A stretch of DNA of 64,000 bases from Daphnia pulex. Its lineage: Eukaryota; Arthropoda; Branchiopoda; Diplostraca; Daphniidae. The translations under genes and the position numbers were made by a program. A model generated the notes under the pieces. That model was not told where the DNA came from, ran no database searches, and was given only the letters and a program-made list of their open reading frames with translations. This document shows, in pieces, positions 34,442-46,700 of the stretch (position 1 is its first letter; each line of letters starts with the position of its first letter). The stretch lies in the NCBI RefSeq assembly GCF_021134715.1, contig NC_060022.1, forward strand, positions 3,973,001 to 4,037,000, in the 5' to 3' direction.

Positions 34442-36979
34442 ATGAGTGAGAACACAGAAATTCAAATAAAAAAAGAAAAGGATGTAGAAGAACAACAGAT
34501 TAAGGAAGAAAGTGAAATTAATCCTATTCAAGTCAAGAAGGAAAGCGAAATTGATCCTATTCAAATCAAGGAGGAAAGTGCCATTGATCCTATTCAGATC
34601 AAGAAGGAAAGCACAATTGATCCTATTCAAATCAAGAAGGAAAACGAAATTGATCCCAATGAACTACAGATCAAGAAAGAGTATGAACAAAAAATGTTAA
34701 TAATTCAAATTATTACTTACTATTAGTTTTTATTTTTCAGGTATGTTTTAAGCATTCGGGAAAGAGTTCTCTGTACGGATTTGCTATCTGCAAAGGATCG
34801 TGTATTAATCGATGGTGCAGATAACTCTAAATCAAAAGAAAATGATACAGACACAATAGTTAAAGAAGACTTGAAACTAATATCGGTCAAATTGAAGGGT
34901 CAGAACAAAAACCGTCCACCTCCAATGAGATTTGACATCACTGAAAGAATATGTCCTTCATTGGTTGATGTTGCAGAAGATGAAGAGCCTAAAGTATGTC
35001 CATACAACCCAACTTGTCGTTACAGACATGATGTAGTAGAATATATGAAGGAAAGGAAGCCTGACATGTTACCTGGAGGATGTCCAAACTATCAGTCCAG
35101 TGGAAGGTGTTCTAGGGGTATAAGCTGTCTGTTAGGTGATGAACATGTGACACCAGAAGGGAAAAACAAAATTAACCCAAATCCAACCAGTCCTGGTTCT
35201 GAATACTTCAACTTCTTATCCAAGGATCTCCAAAAATCACTCAGAAAGAAAACCTACAACTTCAAGAAAGCAGAGAGTTTTGTAAAAAAGAACAATAAAG
35301 ATCAAGGTAACAGTAACAACAAGGATAAGAAGGAAAAGATTACTGAAGCAAATGGAGAATCCATCAATGTGAATGCTGTGGCATTGAAAGTAGAGCCCAA
35401 TAGTGAGAGTTCAGAAGTTGAAGAACCATCAGCCAAGAAAATTAAAGTAGAAATTACTGGCCCAATTACTAATGAAGATATCATCACATTGAAAACTGAA
35501 GAAAAGAAAAAGGTATTCAATAACATGTTATTGATATAGTTGTTGTTTTAATAAAGGCATTCAAAATAGATTGATTGGAGGGGTAAATTGTACCTGGCTC
35601 CCTTGACCACGGTAGGAAATCTACCGTTTCGAAGGTTGTGCAAAGCTCTGGGAGCTGATATTACTTGTGGTGAGATGGCCATGGCTGAAACACTAGTCGG
35701 AGGAGGGCAACAAGAATGGGCCCTCGTGCGCAAACACAAGTCTGAAGATCTTTTTGGAGTACAGGTAATAGTGGTTTATTTTGTTGTTCTTAACATACAA
35801 TTACCGCTAATTTTTCTTAGATCTGTGGCGCTAATCCATACATTCTAGGAAAATGTAGCCAACTGCTTGAAGAGAACACGGAAATTGATTTCATTGACCT
35901 TAATCTTGGCTGCCCAATCGACATGGTGTATCAAAAGGTACAAGTATTTATTGAGCTTTTCGAAGTGTTTGGTTAATAACTAAATTTTAAATTTAAAAAA
36001 CAAAAAAACAGGGAGCGGGCAGTGGCTTAATGCGTAGGAGGGGACCTTTGGAATCGTCTATCAAGACCATGTCACAATTGCTCAAGATCCCGTTTACTGT
36101 TAAAATGAGAATGGGCGTCTATACAGACCACCCATTTGCTCATCAATTAGTAGAAAAATGTCGGGATTGGGGTGTCTCTATGGTGACTGTACACGGTCGT
36201 TCCCGTGAGCAACGTTACACACGTCTCGCCGACTGGGATTACATAGGGAATTGCGTCAAAGCCGCTGATCCTATGCCCATATTTGGAAACGGAGACATGA
36301 TGTCTTACGAAGACTATGAACGAGTAGTGGATCAGAGTGGGGCTGCAGGTAAAAATTGTTTAGATAAAGATCCCCCTTCATGAAGTGACTCTTGGTATAG
36401 ATTTCAGTTATTATTATGTGTCTTATTCCCGTAGGCGTAATGATCGCTCGTGGGGCTTTAATCAAACCTTGGATTTTCACTGAGATAAAAGAGCGCAGGC
36501 ATTGGGACATCAGCTCTAGCGAACGGTTTCAGTATATGAAAGGTACATTCCTCTGTTATCATTAGTAACGTTTATGTGAAACTTCCGTTGACATTTCCGT
36601 CTTGTATTTATTTAGACTTTTGTAACTATGGCCTCGAACATTGGGGTTCGGATTCCCAGGTAGAGTAACTATTTCCAGCGTAAAAAATGATCCATTAATC
36701 AAGCGCTTGAATTGCTTCACCTAGGGTGTGGAGAGAACGCGCCGGTTCCTTTTAGAGTGGCAGTCATTTGCTCATCGCTATGTTCCCGTTGGTTTACTGG
36801 AAAGGCCGCCGCAAAAAATGAATCTCCGTCCACCCCCTTTCAGAGGCCGTGATGACCTGGAGACGCTACTGGGTTCACCTAACGCAGGAGATTGGGTCCG
36901 TATTTGCGAAATGTTCCTTGGACCAGCACCTGACGGGTTCCAGTTCTTGCCAAAACATAAAGCCAACTCGTGGAAGTGA
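34442..36979 (+). CDS. DUS3L: tRNA-dihydrouridine(47) synthase, DUS3-like
   Basis: FMN-dependent enzyme that reduces uridine 47 in the variable loop of cytoplasmic tRNAs. Exons: 34442-34680, 34741-35512, 35570-35764, 35821-35937, 36012-36348, 36435-36542, 36616-36659, 36725-36979, about 688 aa. The N-terminus holds an 11-residue repeat ([10 protein letters not shown] type). Two CCCH-type zinc-finger segments follow ([12 protein letters not shown] and [17 protein letters not shown]). The catalytic TIM barrel runs from [18 protein letters not shown], with the general-acid Cys in [14 protein letters not shown], then [27 protein letters not shown] and [17 protein letters not shown]. The C-terminal helical domain ends [11 protein letters not shown], as in human DUS3L. 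The start is the first ATG in frame, in an AT-rich leader. Confidence 0.93.
34508..34683 (+). repeat. DUS3L: Coding tandem repeat of 33 nt with SUMO-type motifs
   Basis: About four and a half copies of an 11-codon unit, consensus [11 protein letters not shown], in DUS3L exon 1. Each unit carries psi-K-x-E (VKKE, IKEE or IKKE); two more such motifs precede the array. The copies differ at several synonymous and non-synonymous sites, so the array is not recent. Confidence 0.8.
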
Positions 36980-37614
36980 GGAAAATCATTCACATCCATT
37001 TTGTCATGTTTTTTGCTAGTTCAAAGCAAATACTAACCAATGGGGAAAAAAAAAAACTAGTTTGTACCAGCCTTTGCCCGACTTAAATTATCTTGTTTTA
37101 CGTCATTGAGACAGAAAACTAAACTTAAGTTCAATCCTTCTTCAAACATCAAAAAAGATTTTGAAGATATTTATCGGCAGTTTGTACCAGACCTTTCTTA
37201 CTGAACGGCGACTTCGTTGACCTTCACGATACATAACTTTTAATCAAGAAAAAGTATGGCAGTGTATTTTCATCACCTTATCTCCCGCCCCTCTGTCATC
37301 AGGTAATCCCACGCGATTGTTTGTTTTGTAACTAGTGCTGCTATAAAGAAGGTGAGTATATCCGTCGTCAAATTGATTTATTTAACTTAAAAGAGCACTT
37401 GAGATCGCGAATATTTGCACAGTTATGAATTGAGTTCTGTGTAACGTTCGGAGATCGAAGCAAAACGACATAGACAAGTATGAAAACACAAAATGGGAAG
37501 AACGCGCGTGGGAGGGACTTCGAAAACGTTGGACACTTTACATCTTCCTGACCAAGTCCCCTACAGCGAATTGCAGGTAAAAATTCATTTTTAAATACAT
37601 TTAAGATTCGGAAC

Positions 37615-38328
37615 TCATGTGAAACGGTGTTTCGAGTCGCCATTCGTTTGAACGGGCCACATGCACTCGCAGCCCGAATGAATTTCTTTTGTGAATAGCG
37701 TCCAACATGATGTTCCAATTTTTCTTTTTGCTAACTGAATGGTTTTGGTGCGTTGAACGCAAGACAATCCCGACTGTAGACAAATCTGTAAATTCGTTTA
37801 ACGTAAGTGGCGTTACAGTTGGATCTCTCAAATGTAATCGAAAGCCAATCAAGTACCTGTGAACCGTCTTGATGTCCGCGATGATGTAACTTGTTGGCCG
37901 TGTGCTTGCACTCAATCGAATGATAAAATGGGGGTCGAAACTCGTAGTCTGGTTCGTGAAGATCCACTCTTTGATTAATAGACTGGCAAAGCGGCTGATA
38001 GTCCTGAGATTTCGCAGCAGAAATGTAAGACAACAATGGTTTCGTTAGGCCTAAACTGAATTTGATGGTTCGAAAGTAAAGTTTTTGTGTACCGGTAACG
38101 ATTCACGTTCACGAGTCAAAGTTGGACGCCAATTACGGTTGATGGTGTTTTCTCCGTACACTTCATTTTTCTGTATAACAAGTTTGAGCATTTTAAACCA
38201 AAGTTTTACCCACTGGTTTTTAGCAGGGGACTTACCCGAAATGGAATGGCTGCCACAGGACAGTAAATCCACTGGACGAAGATCAAGAAGAAGAACAAAA
38301 ATTTGTTTTTGGGGACGATTGGAGCCAT
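37615..38328 (-). CDS. trk: Trunk/PTTH-like secreted cystine-knot ligand
   Basis: Secreted growth-factor-like protein of the trunk family; in insects Trunk and PTTH activate the receptor tyrosine kinase Torso. Exons in coding order: 38236-38328, 38107-38170 (or ending at 38113), 37857-38050, 37615-37785, about 173 aa. The start MAPIVPKNKFLFFFLIFV with WIYCPVAA gives a clear signal peptide. The C-terminal half carries the family Cys pattern: YQPLCQSINQRVDL, EPDYEFRPPFYHSIECKH, ICLQSGLSCVQRTKTIQL, GTSCWTLF and GCECMWPVQTNGDSKH. The SCVQ...CW...GCECMWP signature is diagnostic for Trunk. Exon 2 has two possible donors six nt apart (GTGAAC or GTGAAT), both in phase, changing two residues. The protein is shorter than fly Trunk (226 aa). 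Confidence 0.85.
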
Positions 38329-41300
38329 GGCTACTGCTACCGCTGACACTTGTTTCAACTATCCTCGAAGTTTGGGAGACGTATCCGAGAATATATACCC
38401 CGGCAGCTCCAGCGTGACGTCTGACTTTTCCGTAAGGCACCTGACACTATATTGTTTGAACGAGGCCAGTGGGAATTTCCAAACGTTAGTATATATACGT
38501 ATTCACAAGTTTTCATCTCGCGTGTATATGTGTGGGCTAAAGGCTGCGTATGGCACTGTTCTAAAACTGCTACTTGTGGGTGGGGCAAACGAGGAGGGGA
38601 AACTGGAGACTTCGTGTAGGTTGGTTATTTATCTAATATCTCTTCCAAACGCCATTATAACTGACAACATCACCGAATTTGAAACTAGACTTTCAGCCTA
38701 TCGTTCACGTGATGCCCATGCCCTCCTGTTGAAGCTGACCAGACTTTTGTAGATTGCCTTGGGTTTTTATTAATGGAAAAGGTAATCCTAGCCGGCTGTA
38801 CTCAGAAACAGGATGCAATGAAGAATGCGCGTGACGCAAAATGAGCTGCCCTTGCATATATATAAATTACTAAGTGCCTGCCTACGTTTAATTTTGGAAA
38901 TTTTCCCCCGCAACAGATTAGACGTTGTTATGCAATGAGTTGGGCTGAACTCAATACGATGACCCTTGCACCTGTTTTTCATTGTTGTTCCTCAGTATAA
39001 AGTAAATGTCACAATCAGTAAACCAAAAGGAGTCGCTTCTAGATCGGGTTAAAACTGTCTGGATTGACGATAAGATTTATTTTACCACTTTACAAGTCGT
39101 TCGACAAACAACAAATAAGCTACACTATACATGAGACACATTCTTATCAACGATTCAGACATGTAAGCGTCCTCATTATTCTTCAAATAGGTGAAAAGTC
39201 TGGTGCCATTGACAGAGTTCGGCAGTTATGTTTTGTTGAGACGGAATGGTAATCCGCAGACTGGCTCGTTCTGGTTCGAATAATCTCCACACGAATGGAG
39301 TAAATATTGGAAATGGCGCAGACGCAGTCAAAAAATATCACGGGAATCTCCTGACCCAAGGAATCACGTTTCGATAATCAGTGAACATCGCAGGTCTGCG
39401 TGATAGGAAAAACCCTGTGATTACTCCTCCTTCTTGTATACTAAATGCTATCTAATTCTATCGATTGTTCCTCGATGCACGATAACGTCAACAACACACC
39501 AGATTGATCAGGCTTGTGTCAATATTGACATTTTTATCCGTGATCGGGTAAATTTGGACGTATCATGACACGAATGATTACATGTATTTACTACCCGATA
39601 TGTGGAGCGATATTTTTACATTTTCGCGTGCTCGTTTCATCAAACGCAAATTGTATTAAATTTTTTTTTCTCAGCAAAATGGCGATCCGAAAAAGACCGC
39701 CAAAAGCAACAAAGAATGTTATATGGTTTATCGACAGATGGCAGCGGTGTCAAGCTTCTTTTCCCCCCTCCCTCTAGCTGGTGTGTTATGTGTATTCATG
39801 GTCGAAAGAGAAGTTTTCCACCAGATGCTTGTGGATATACTAGACTGGCTGGAAGAACTGGTGGGTGTCCCTGGTAGTTGTTGAAAGGAGGAAAAGAGAC
39901 GGAATAAAGTACGAGGACTTCACACTCCGCCCTTGAGGTAAGTCACTAAATATGACTGACCTAATCTTGTAGTGATTTAAAAGAATTGGTTTGTCGTGTT
40001 GTCGATGACGACAAGTTCGGACGTGCCTTGTGCTAGCTGTGGAAGTGCATCTTATACGTGTGTTGTGAACGCCCCACACGAAGAAACGACGAACGTGTGT
40101 GTTTGTGTGCTGTTTTTCCAACAATTTTATAATATTCACCCTCCCTCGTTTCTTTTATTTCCAAAAAAGTGTCGATAAAAAAGCTCAGCTGCCCCCACTG
40201 TTCCAACAATTTTGGCATTCTTCCGAATTTGGCCCTTTTGCTCTGTCGTATTTTGACTTGGACGCCCTTTGTTTGGTATAATTATATTCCTTTATTATTT
40301 CTAAATTTTTGACGAAGGGAAAACGTTTCGAACGAGTTAAAAATTATTTCTTAAGAACGTTGAAATGTGGAGGCCATGCCTCATTATGTTTTGTGTTCCG
40401 GTTGAGACAACGTCTCGAAACGTTTTTATGGAAACGTGGATTTTGTGCTCATAGATATCTGTGTTTGTGTGTTGCCAGTGGAAATTTTGGGTGTGTGTCA
40501 GTGCATTCAAAAATAGGAAATCACAAGAGAGTTGCTTTCGACATAACACACACACACACAAGTCTTTAAAAAACCCTCAGCAAAGCAGCAGCAGCCATGT
40601 TGGTTATTGGTTGAAAGGTGCCCCAGGGTTTTGGGAAGTTTTTCCTGGCTTTTTTTCCTACTCATTTTTCCCTTTTTTTAATTCCAAGAGCACTCGAGCA
40701 TACACAACGAGAGAGAGACAAAAATGTGGAGGAAACGATTCCCAGCTTTAATTTTCAAGTTGTTTTATATTTCACTTTTCATTTCCTCTCTCTGGTGGCC
40801 ATCTAAGACCTAGCAGACAAACACACACACACTAAGTAACCTTGAAAGTTTTTGTTGTCGTCCTTCATCAATTAGATTCGAAAACTGGTATTTCGACTTG
40901 TAACTGGTGAATGTCGTTCTTCTGTGTTTTCATTTTCGATGGTGACTTTGACCCTTTTTTATTTCTGTTTTTGGCGAATTTGTTTTCAATTTTCCCCAAA
41001 TTTGGTTGCGACGACATTTGCCGGTTGTTTTTCTTTTCCATTGTGGCCGTTCCCGGCATTTTCCATTTCCACTTCCCCCCTCTCTTTTTTCTATTTGATG
41101 ATTACATTACATATTCGGCGTTTCATGGTTGTTTAGGGGAGGGTTATTTTCGAAGGCTGCCGCGTGCTGCCATCTAGCGTCAGTCAGGGCTACTCGCTTG
41201 GATTGTTGTAGGGGTCATTCGCCCCTTTCTATTTCATGTCCAAACAAAACAAAAAACGTGACACATCTGCGCCTTACCTCCCCATACATCCCCACATTTC

Positions 41301-43778
41301 CACCACTGACATGGGGGATTTCTCTTAAAAACAAAAAAAAAGTAAAAATCTGCTCTCAATTTCGAAACGGAAAACAACTTTTTCCCCTCCGTAAAACTTT
41401 CCTATCAACGACTAAATCAACAGAGATAATAATAATAATGCCTGTCCTGGGGTCAACGTTTCAAGTAAACACCTTTTTCAGTTTCTTTTGTGATGGTTTT
41501 TTTCTTTCTTTCGGGGGGTAACAAACAACAAAATGCCAATCATTTAATAGCTAAATAGAAGAACCAGAAACCTTGGAGACTCATTAAATAGGAATCTCTT
41601 GGAACCGGATTCTCACTCTTGCTAGAAGAACAACTTCTTCTTCTTATTTCCACGAGAGATAAAAAGGAATCGTCTGTGTAGCAAAAATGGTCGAGTAGTC
41701 GAGTGAGGAATTTCGAGTTGTTGCTTTGAGTTGCCTAGAGAATTTTTCCGAAAGGATTCCGGTTTCGTCCCTTTTTTTTTATTGATTAATTTATTTTAAA
41801 ATAAAAGTAAAAAAAAAAAAAAGGTTTTAAAAAAATATGAGTTGGGAGGGCGTTGCGCCTTTGTTCTTCTTCTATTTCTTACCCCCCGCACAAAATAGAT
41901 ATGCGCCCCCACCGAAACTCTCCGTGAGACCATTGCACTTGTGTGTGTGAGTGTATAGCAGCAGCAGCATATTGATCCTAGCCCGAGGCTACACAACACA
42001 CAAACACCATACTCCGGGACCCGACATCTTTTTTTCTTCTTTTTACCCCTCGTGAGAGAGAGAGGGTGGGGGTATTATATATCGAGAGACTTGCAGTAGA
42101 GAGAGAGAGAGAGAACCATTTTATTTTTTATTAAATAATAAATAATATATTAATGTCGACTTTGTTTTAAAATGATCTCGAATTTCGTAAATGTTCCTTG
42201 TCGTTGGAGTAGACGGACATCCGGAGTGGTTTTGATTGTCGACATGGTTCGTTGTACGCAAAGTTGATGCGACTAAACTTTTGAAATGTTGAAAAAGATT
42301 TGGGAAAAGAGTTTTTTTAATTTTTTGTTCGTTCAAAAATATTTAAAGGGTTTCTTGTTCAGCAGCAGCAGTGCCTTAGTGGTGGTGGTGGTGGCGGCGG
42401 CCAGTCCTCTCTCTCCCACCGACGCTTTTATTGATCCAGACCTACTGCCAACCCCACATCTGGGTTGAGCACCCCCTCGGATTTTATCCCTCCATCTTGG
42501 GTTCGATCCATCCGTCTATGAGTTTTAACATCCCCCCTCCCGAATCCTCCATTGTGTGACGACACGATCGATAGTCGTCGTCAACACACACGACCACCCC
42601 ATCCTCCCTCCCCCTAGAGTCTTCTGAATCAATGAGGGAAGAGAGGACTTTGTCTTTTCGTTCGTGGAAGAGCCGAAAAGGAACCGATTTTTTAAAAAAT
42701 AATCACGAAGTTTTTGCCATTTCAATTCTAGACCGATGCTCCATCTCTCGGCCGAACGTGAATTTTATTTTTCATTAATTTTTTAAGAAAAATCTGGGGA
42801 TTGAGAAAATGTTATCAGAGAAAAACTTGGGACAAAAATGAGTTTCAATCTGAAAAGGGAGGAAGAAAAAAGGGAGGTAGTAGGAGGAGTCTGAGTGTAA
42901 TAGTTCCCGTAGGGGAAGAGAGAGAGTTGGTAGAGAGGGGGGAGACCGTGAGGGGCGTTCGGGTGTAGGGGCGGCCATTTCCACCGAAACGAGCCAGTCG
43001 GCTGCCAACCTGCCTAGAGGGTTGTTGGTTGTTTGTTTCAACAGGAAAAAAAGAAAACGAAAACATTAGTATTTCTTTTTCCTTCTCCACCGATATTATT
43101 CCAACCCGGGAAAGGCTCACGCACAACGATCGTGTCAAGGACAGCAACACCAGTACCAGTGTCTCTCTCTTTCTGAAATCAAACTTTTTTCCCTATTGTG
43201 GTCTCCATGGTGATGTTTCCGTCCATCCAACGATTCAACGGGCATTTGTGCTGTGGGAGAAAGAAAAGCAGTAGTCGCTGGGTTGTTTGGACGATTGTTT
43301 GCTAACTAAAGTGTCGGTTGGTTGCGCCGATTCCTTTGGAGAGCCAAAGGAGAGTTAGAAAGTGACCTTTTTATTTTACACTCGAAAATTCATGGAAAGT
43401 GAAAACGACCAAAAAATACAAGAAACAAAAAAGAACTGAGCGGCGCTTTCTAGTGTAAATTCGAAAGAGAAAAGATATCTCGACTTTTTAGCCATTCTAG
43501 TGAAAACCAGCTCTGACCGTGTCTCTCTCTCTCTCTTTTTCGTTTTTCTCGGTCGTCAAGTGCAATTCCCTTTCGAAGGGAAAGACCGTAGAGTTTGTTG
43601 GGCAGCAGCAGCAGCTACACAAGTGTATGTGTGTTTGTGGTATCTTCTTCCCTGCCCAGCGAGAGAGAGAGATATACTTTACTAAATATCCGATAACTTT
43701 TTTTTCTTTTTGGGTGAAGACAACCGTCTTTTGTGTATATGTGCCGTTGTGTAATCATTTCCGCTGTGGGAACAAACA
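38329..43778. other. Region upstream of gustavus and trunk (divergent genes)
   Basis: About 5.4 kb between the trunk start (-) and the inferred gustavus start (+). No coding exon is recognisable. It contains CA/GT and GA runs, T-rich stretches and an inverted CTCF-like motif at 41167-41180. It should hold both promoters, and gustavus 5' UTR exons may lie in the right half. Confidence 0.5.
41167..41180 (-). promoter_or_regulatory. CTCF-like motif
   Basis: On the minus strand ACGCTAGATGGCAG matches CCASYAGRKGGCRS at 12 of 14 positions by eye. It lies in the trunk/gustavus intergenic region. Confidence 0.3.
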
Positions 43779-46700
43779 ATGGAGACGAGGTAAGCGGACG
43801 GTATTTTTTGATGTTTTGTTCCCCTACGTATTCCTTGTGTGGCTTCTTCTTATCCTCGGTTTCAACAGCGGAAGTTGGCCACGCTGGAAGATGTGGATAT
43901 GTTGAAAAAGAAAAAAAAGTGGAAGAAAGTTTACACCACTGGGTGTATATGTCCGTCCGAGCAAAAGTATTGATTCGCTATCGACTTTTGGGGTCTGCGA
44001 GTCGACTACGGGAGTCGACTCCGCTCGTATACATTTTCCCTATTTTAGCCCTACACACACACACACTCCCCCCCCCTTCTCCACTTCCTCTTCCACCAGA
44101 CTTTTTTTTTCCGTTTCTCAATCGATATGGCACACGCAGCTCACTCCTGCTCCTCACTCGCAAGAGGGGGAGGTTGTTATACGTGGTGGACGAGGGGTGG
44201 AGGAAATATTTCCATTCTTCTTTATTAGGGAATCTTGTCCGAATCCATTGACCCCGCCCAAGGATTTTTTCAGGGAATTTCACCGACCCAAGTTTTTTCT
44301 TTTTCTTTGCATCATTAAACAGAAATTGGGATGATGATATTTTTGAAAAAAAAAAAAAAAGTTTTGCTGAACAGAGAAAACCCCCCTATCCTCCCCCATG
44401 TGAAAACAGCTGCTTGAACCTGGTGCAGCTGCTCGGCCCTGGGTGGTGGCGATGATGAAGAGCATACACACGTAAAGAAAAAAAAAAAGAGACCAGCTGT
44501 GTTTTGGGCTTGATTCGGGATGTATTTTTCGACCCGTGGTGGATCTTTTTTAAAGGGCGAACCAACACACAGACACACACACACGACATGGCCAAGGCCC
44601 GTGCTGCTCACGAGCACTACCCCACCCCCCCGGAGGAAAGAAAGAAGGGTGGGATGTGGGATAGAATGTTTGGTTGGGTCGGTACGCAATGGAGGAAATA
44701 TCATGCGAGATAACACGTTTACAAAAAAAGAAAGAACCTGAGTCAGAGCTAGAGAGAGAGAGAGAGGCTTTTTGAGTAGCCAACAGACTCCCCCCCTCGG
44801 GCACTACCGTCTCTTTGTCCCGATGCTGGTGGTTGGGATACTACAGTTTGTTGTGTTCCAGGAGTTGGTGAGGGAGAACACAGTAAGGCCGGAGAAATTG
44901 CTGGTGGACCTTAAAGGTTTCCAGAAGAAGAAGAACGAAGAAGGGCCAACCAGACCAATCTGGTGAAAAGAAAAAGTTGTATAAAGAGGTCACGAAGAAG
45001 AAGAAAAAAAAACCCGAGAAAACGGGAAACTCGTTTTTTCTCTTCTTCTTCGTGTATAAATATCCCTATACTGTGCCTATAGCCTTAGAGGGTTATTTTG
45101 GAGAGCGTGAATATAATTTTTGTTTTTCCCTCCTCCACATAGACCCAAAGGGCTTCTTCATCCGTCCGCTCCCTCTCGGAGTAAATAACAAACAGCTGGG
45201 CGCAGAGATAAACCTCTCTCTCTATTTTGTCGAAAAATGAGTTTTAATCTTATCTCTCTCTATTGTGCGTGTTGTTTTTATTTTACCGGTTGTGAACGAG
45301 GGTGAGAGAGAGAGAGAGTCTGGTTACGTGTTCAAATGGATTTTCAATGTTAGGAAAGAGAAAAAAAGGCCCACCAGTCAAACCTTAGTAGAGGTCTCCC
45401 CCCTCTCTCTCTCTCTCCTCCCTTTTTCTCTCTTGTTTTGACGTTGGTGGGGAAACTTGCGCATCCGGTGTTCCAGCCGGAACAAGTTTGAAGCAGATGA
45501 TCGTCGTAAAAACGGAAAAAAGGGGCTTCCCGTCAGTTGTTTGTTTGGATGTCGAAAGAAAATTCGTGCAGCTTTTTGAATATTGATTTTATTTTATTTT
45601 TTTTCAAATTTTATTATATTTTTTCCTCATTTGTTTGTTTTGCTTTCGATTACGATCCAGTAGGTATCGCAGTAATCGCTCGGGCGGAATCCTCGGCCAA
45701 CAACAGAGCGCAAGCGCCAGTAGCACCGCTAGTAGCAACAATTCCGCCAGTTCTTCGTCTGGGGTGTCCATAACCTGGACAAGGAGTTGCCAGGTAATAT
45801 TCGATGGTTGCATAAAAATCTGTTTTGCGGATCTGTCAATCAATAATTTTCTGCATTGATTCTTTCTTTCTTTAATTTCCAGGCAACGTGCAGCAAGCAG
45901 CCTTGTTTAAGCTGCGCGGGCAATCCTTTGTTGACGCCCAGCAGTCAAAGTGGTGGTGGTGGTCCAGCCGCAGCAGCAGCCGCAGTCGCAGCCGCTGCAT
46001 CCGCAGCTGAAACGGAGCATCGTATTTACTTGCGCAGTCACCGGCAGCGACGCAATCAACAGCTGCTGCAAATCCAACAACAACAGCAGCAGGTCGCCAA
46101 TTTAACCCTGCGTCCATGGACGCGGTCCCGTGCGCAGCAGGTGCTGCACCACTATCAGCTTGAGCAACTTCACCCGTCTCACACCGGTATAATATATATC
46201 TTATCATTGCGTTGACATGTTTACACCTTTTTCTACCGTTATGAAACCTCAATCACCTTTCTTTTTCTAATGATTGTGATTAGGTGTCGTCTACTTGACT
46301 AATCCGAGCGAGCGGGCCGCCAGCAAAACAGGAATACCCTTGGTTCAGCAACTACCGCCACCGCCGTTACCACAACAACAGCAGCAACAACAACAGCAGC
46401 AGCAGCAACAACAGAACGTCAGATTGGCCTTGGCCGCTGTCACCAGAGCCTCATCATTGCCCACGGGTAAGACATTTTGAAAGTTTGTTGTTTCGTTGAT
46501 TCGGTTATTGGTCGACAACTTGAGCTGACTTGTACCTTTTTCTTCTTCTTCTTCTTTCTCCCATCTTCTTCTTCTTTGTGCTTCATTCCTTCCGTCTGTC
46601 TGTCACATTTAAAAAAAAAGTACGAAATCAAGTTAGTCCGCGCCGCAAATGAAATCGAACGGATCCAATCAGTCAAATTAATTTTTAATTTCTCCTTTTC

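Noticed and set aside
34508-34683. Regular repeats considered as a CRISPR-like array
   Set aside because: The repeats are directly contiguous, in frame, and code for DUS3L; there are no spacers.
38051-38440. 129-codon minus-strand frame considered as one gene
   Set aside because: It mixes another frame of trunk exon 1, an intron and trunk exon 2; the spliced trunk model explains it.
38303-38752. Plus-strand 149-codon frame considered as a gustavus first exon
   Set aside because: It is antisense to the trunk signal-peptide exon, which has a clear start, donor and family context; the plus frame has no similarity.
42499-42509. tRNA B-box-like GGGTTCGATCC
   Set aside because: No A box at the right distance and no acceptor stem or cloverleaf could be drawn.
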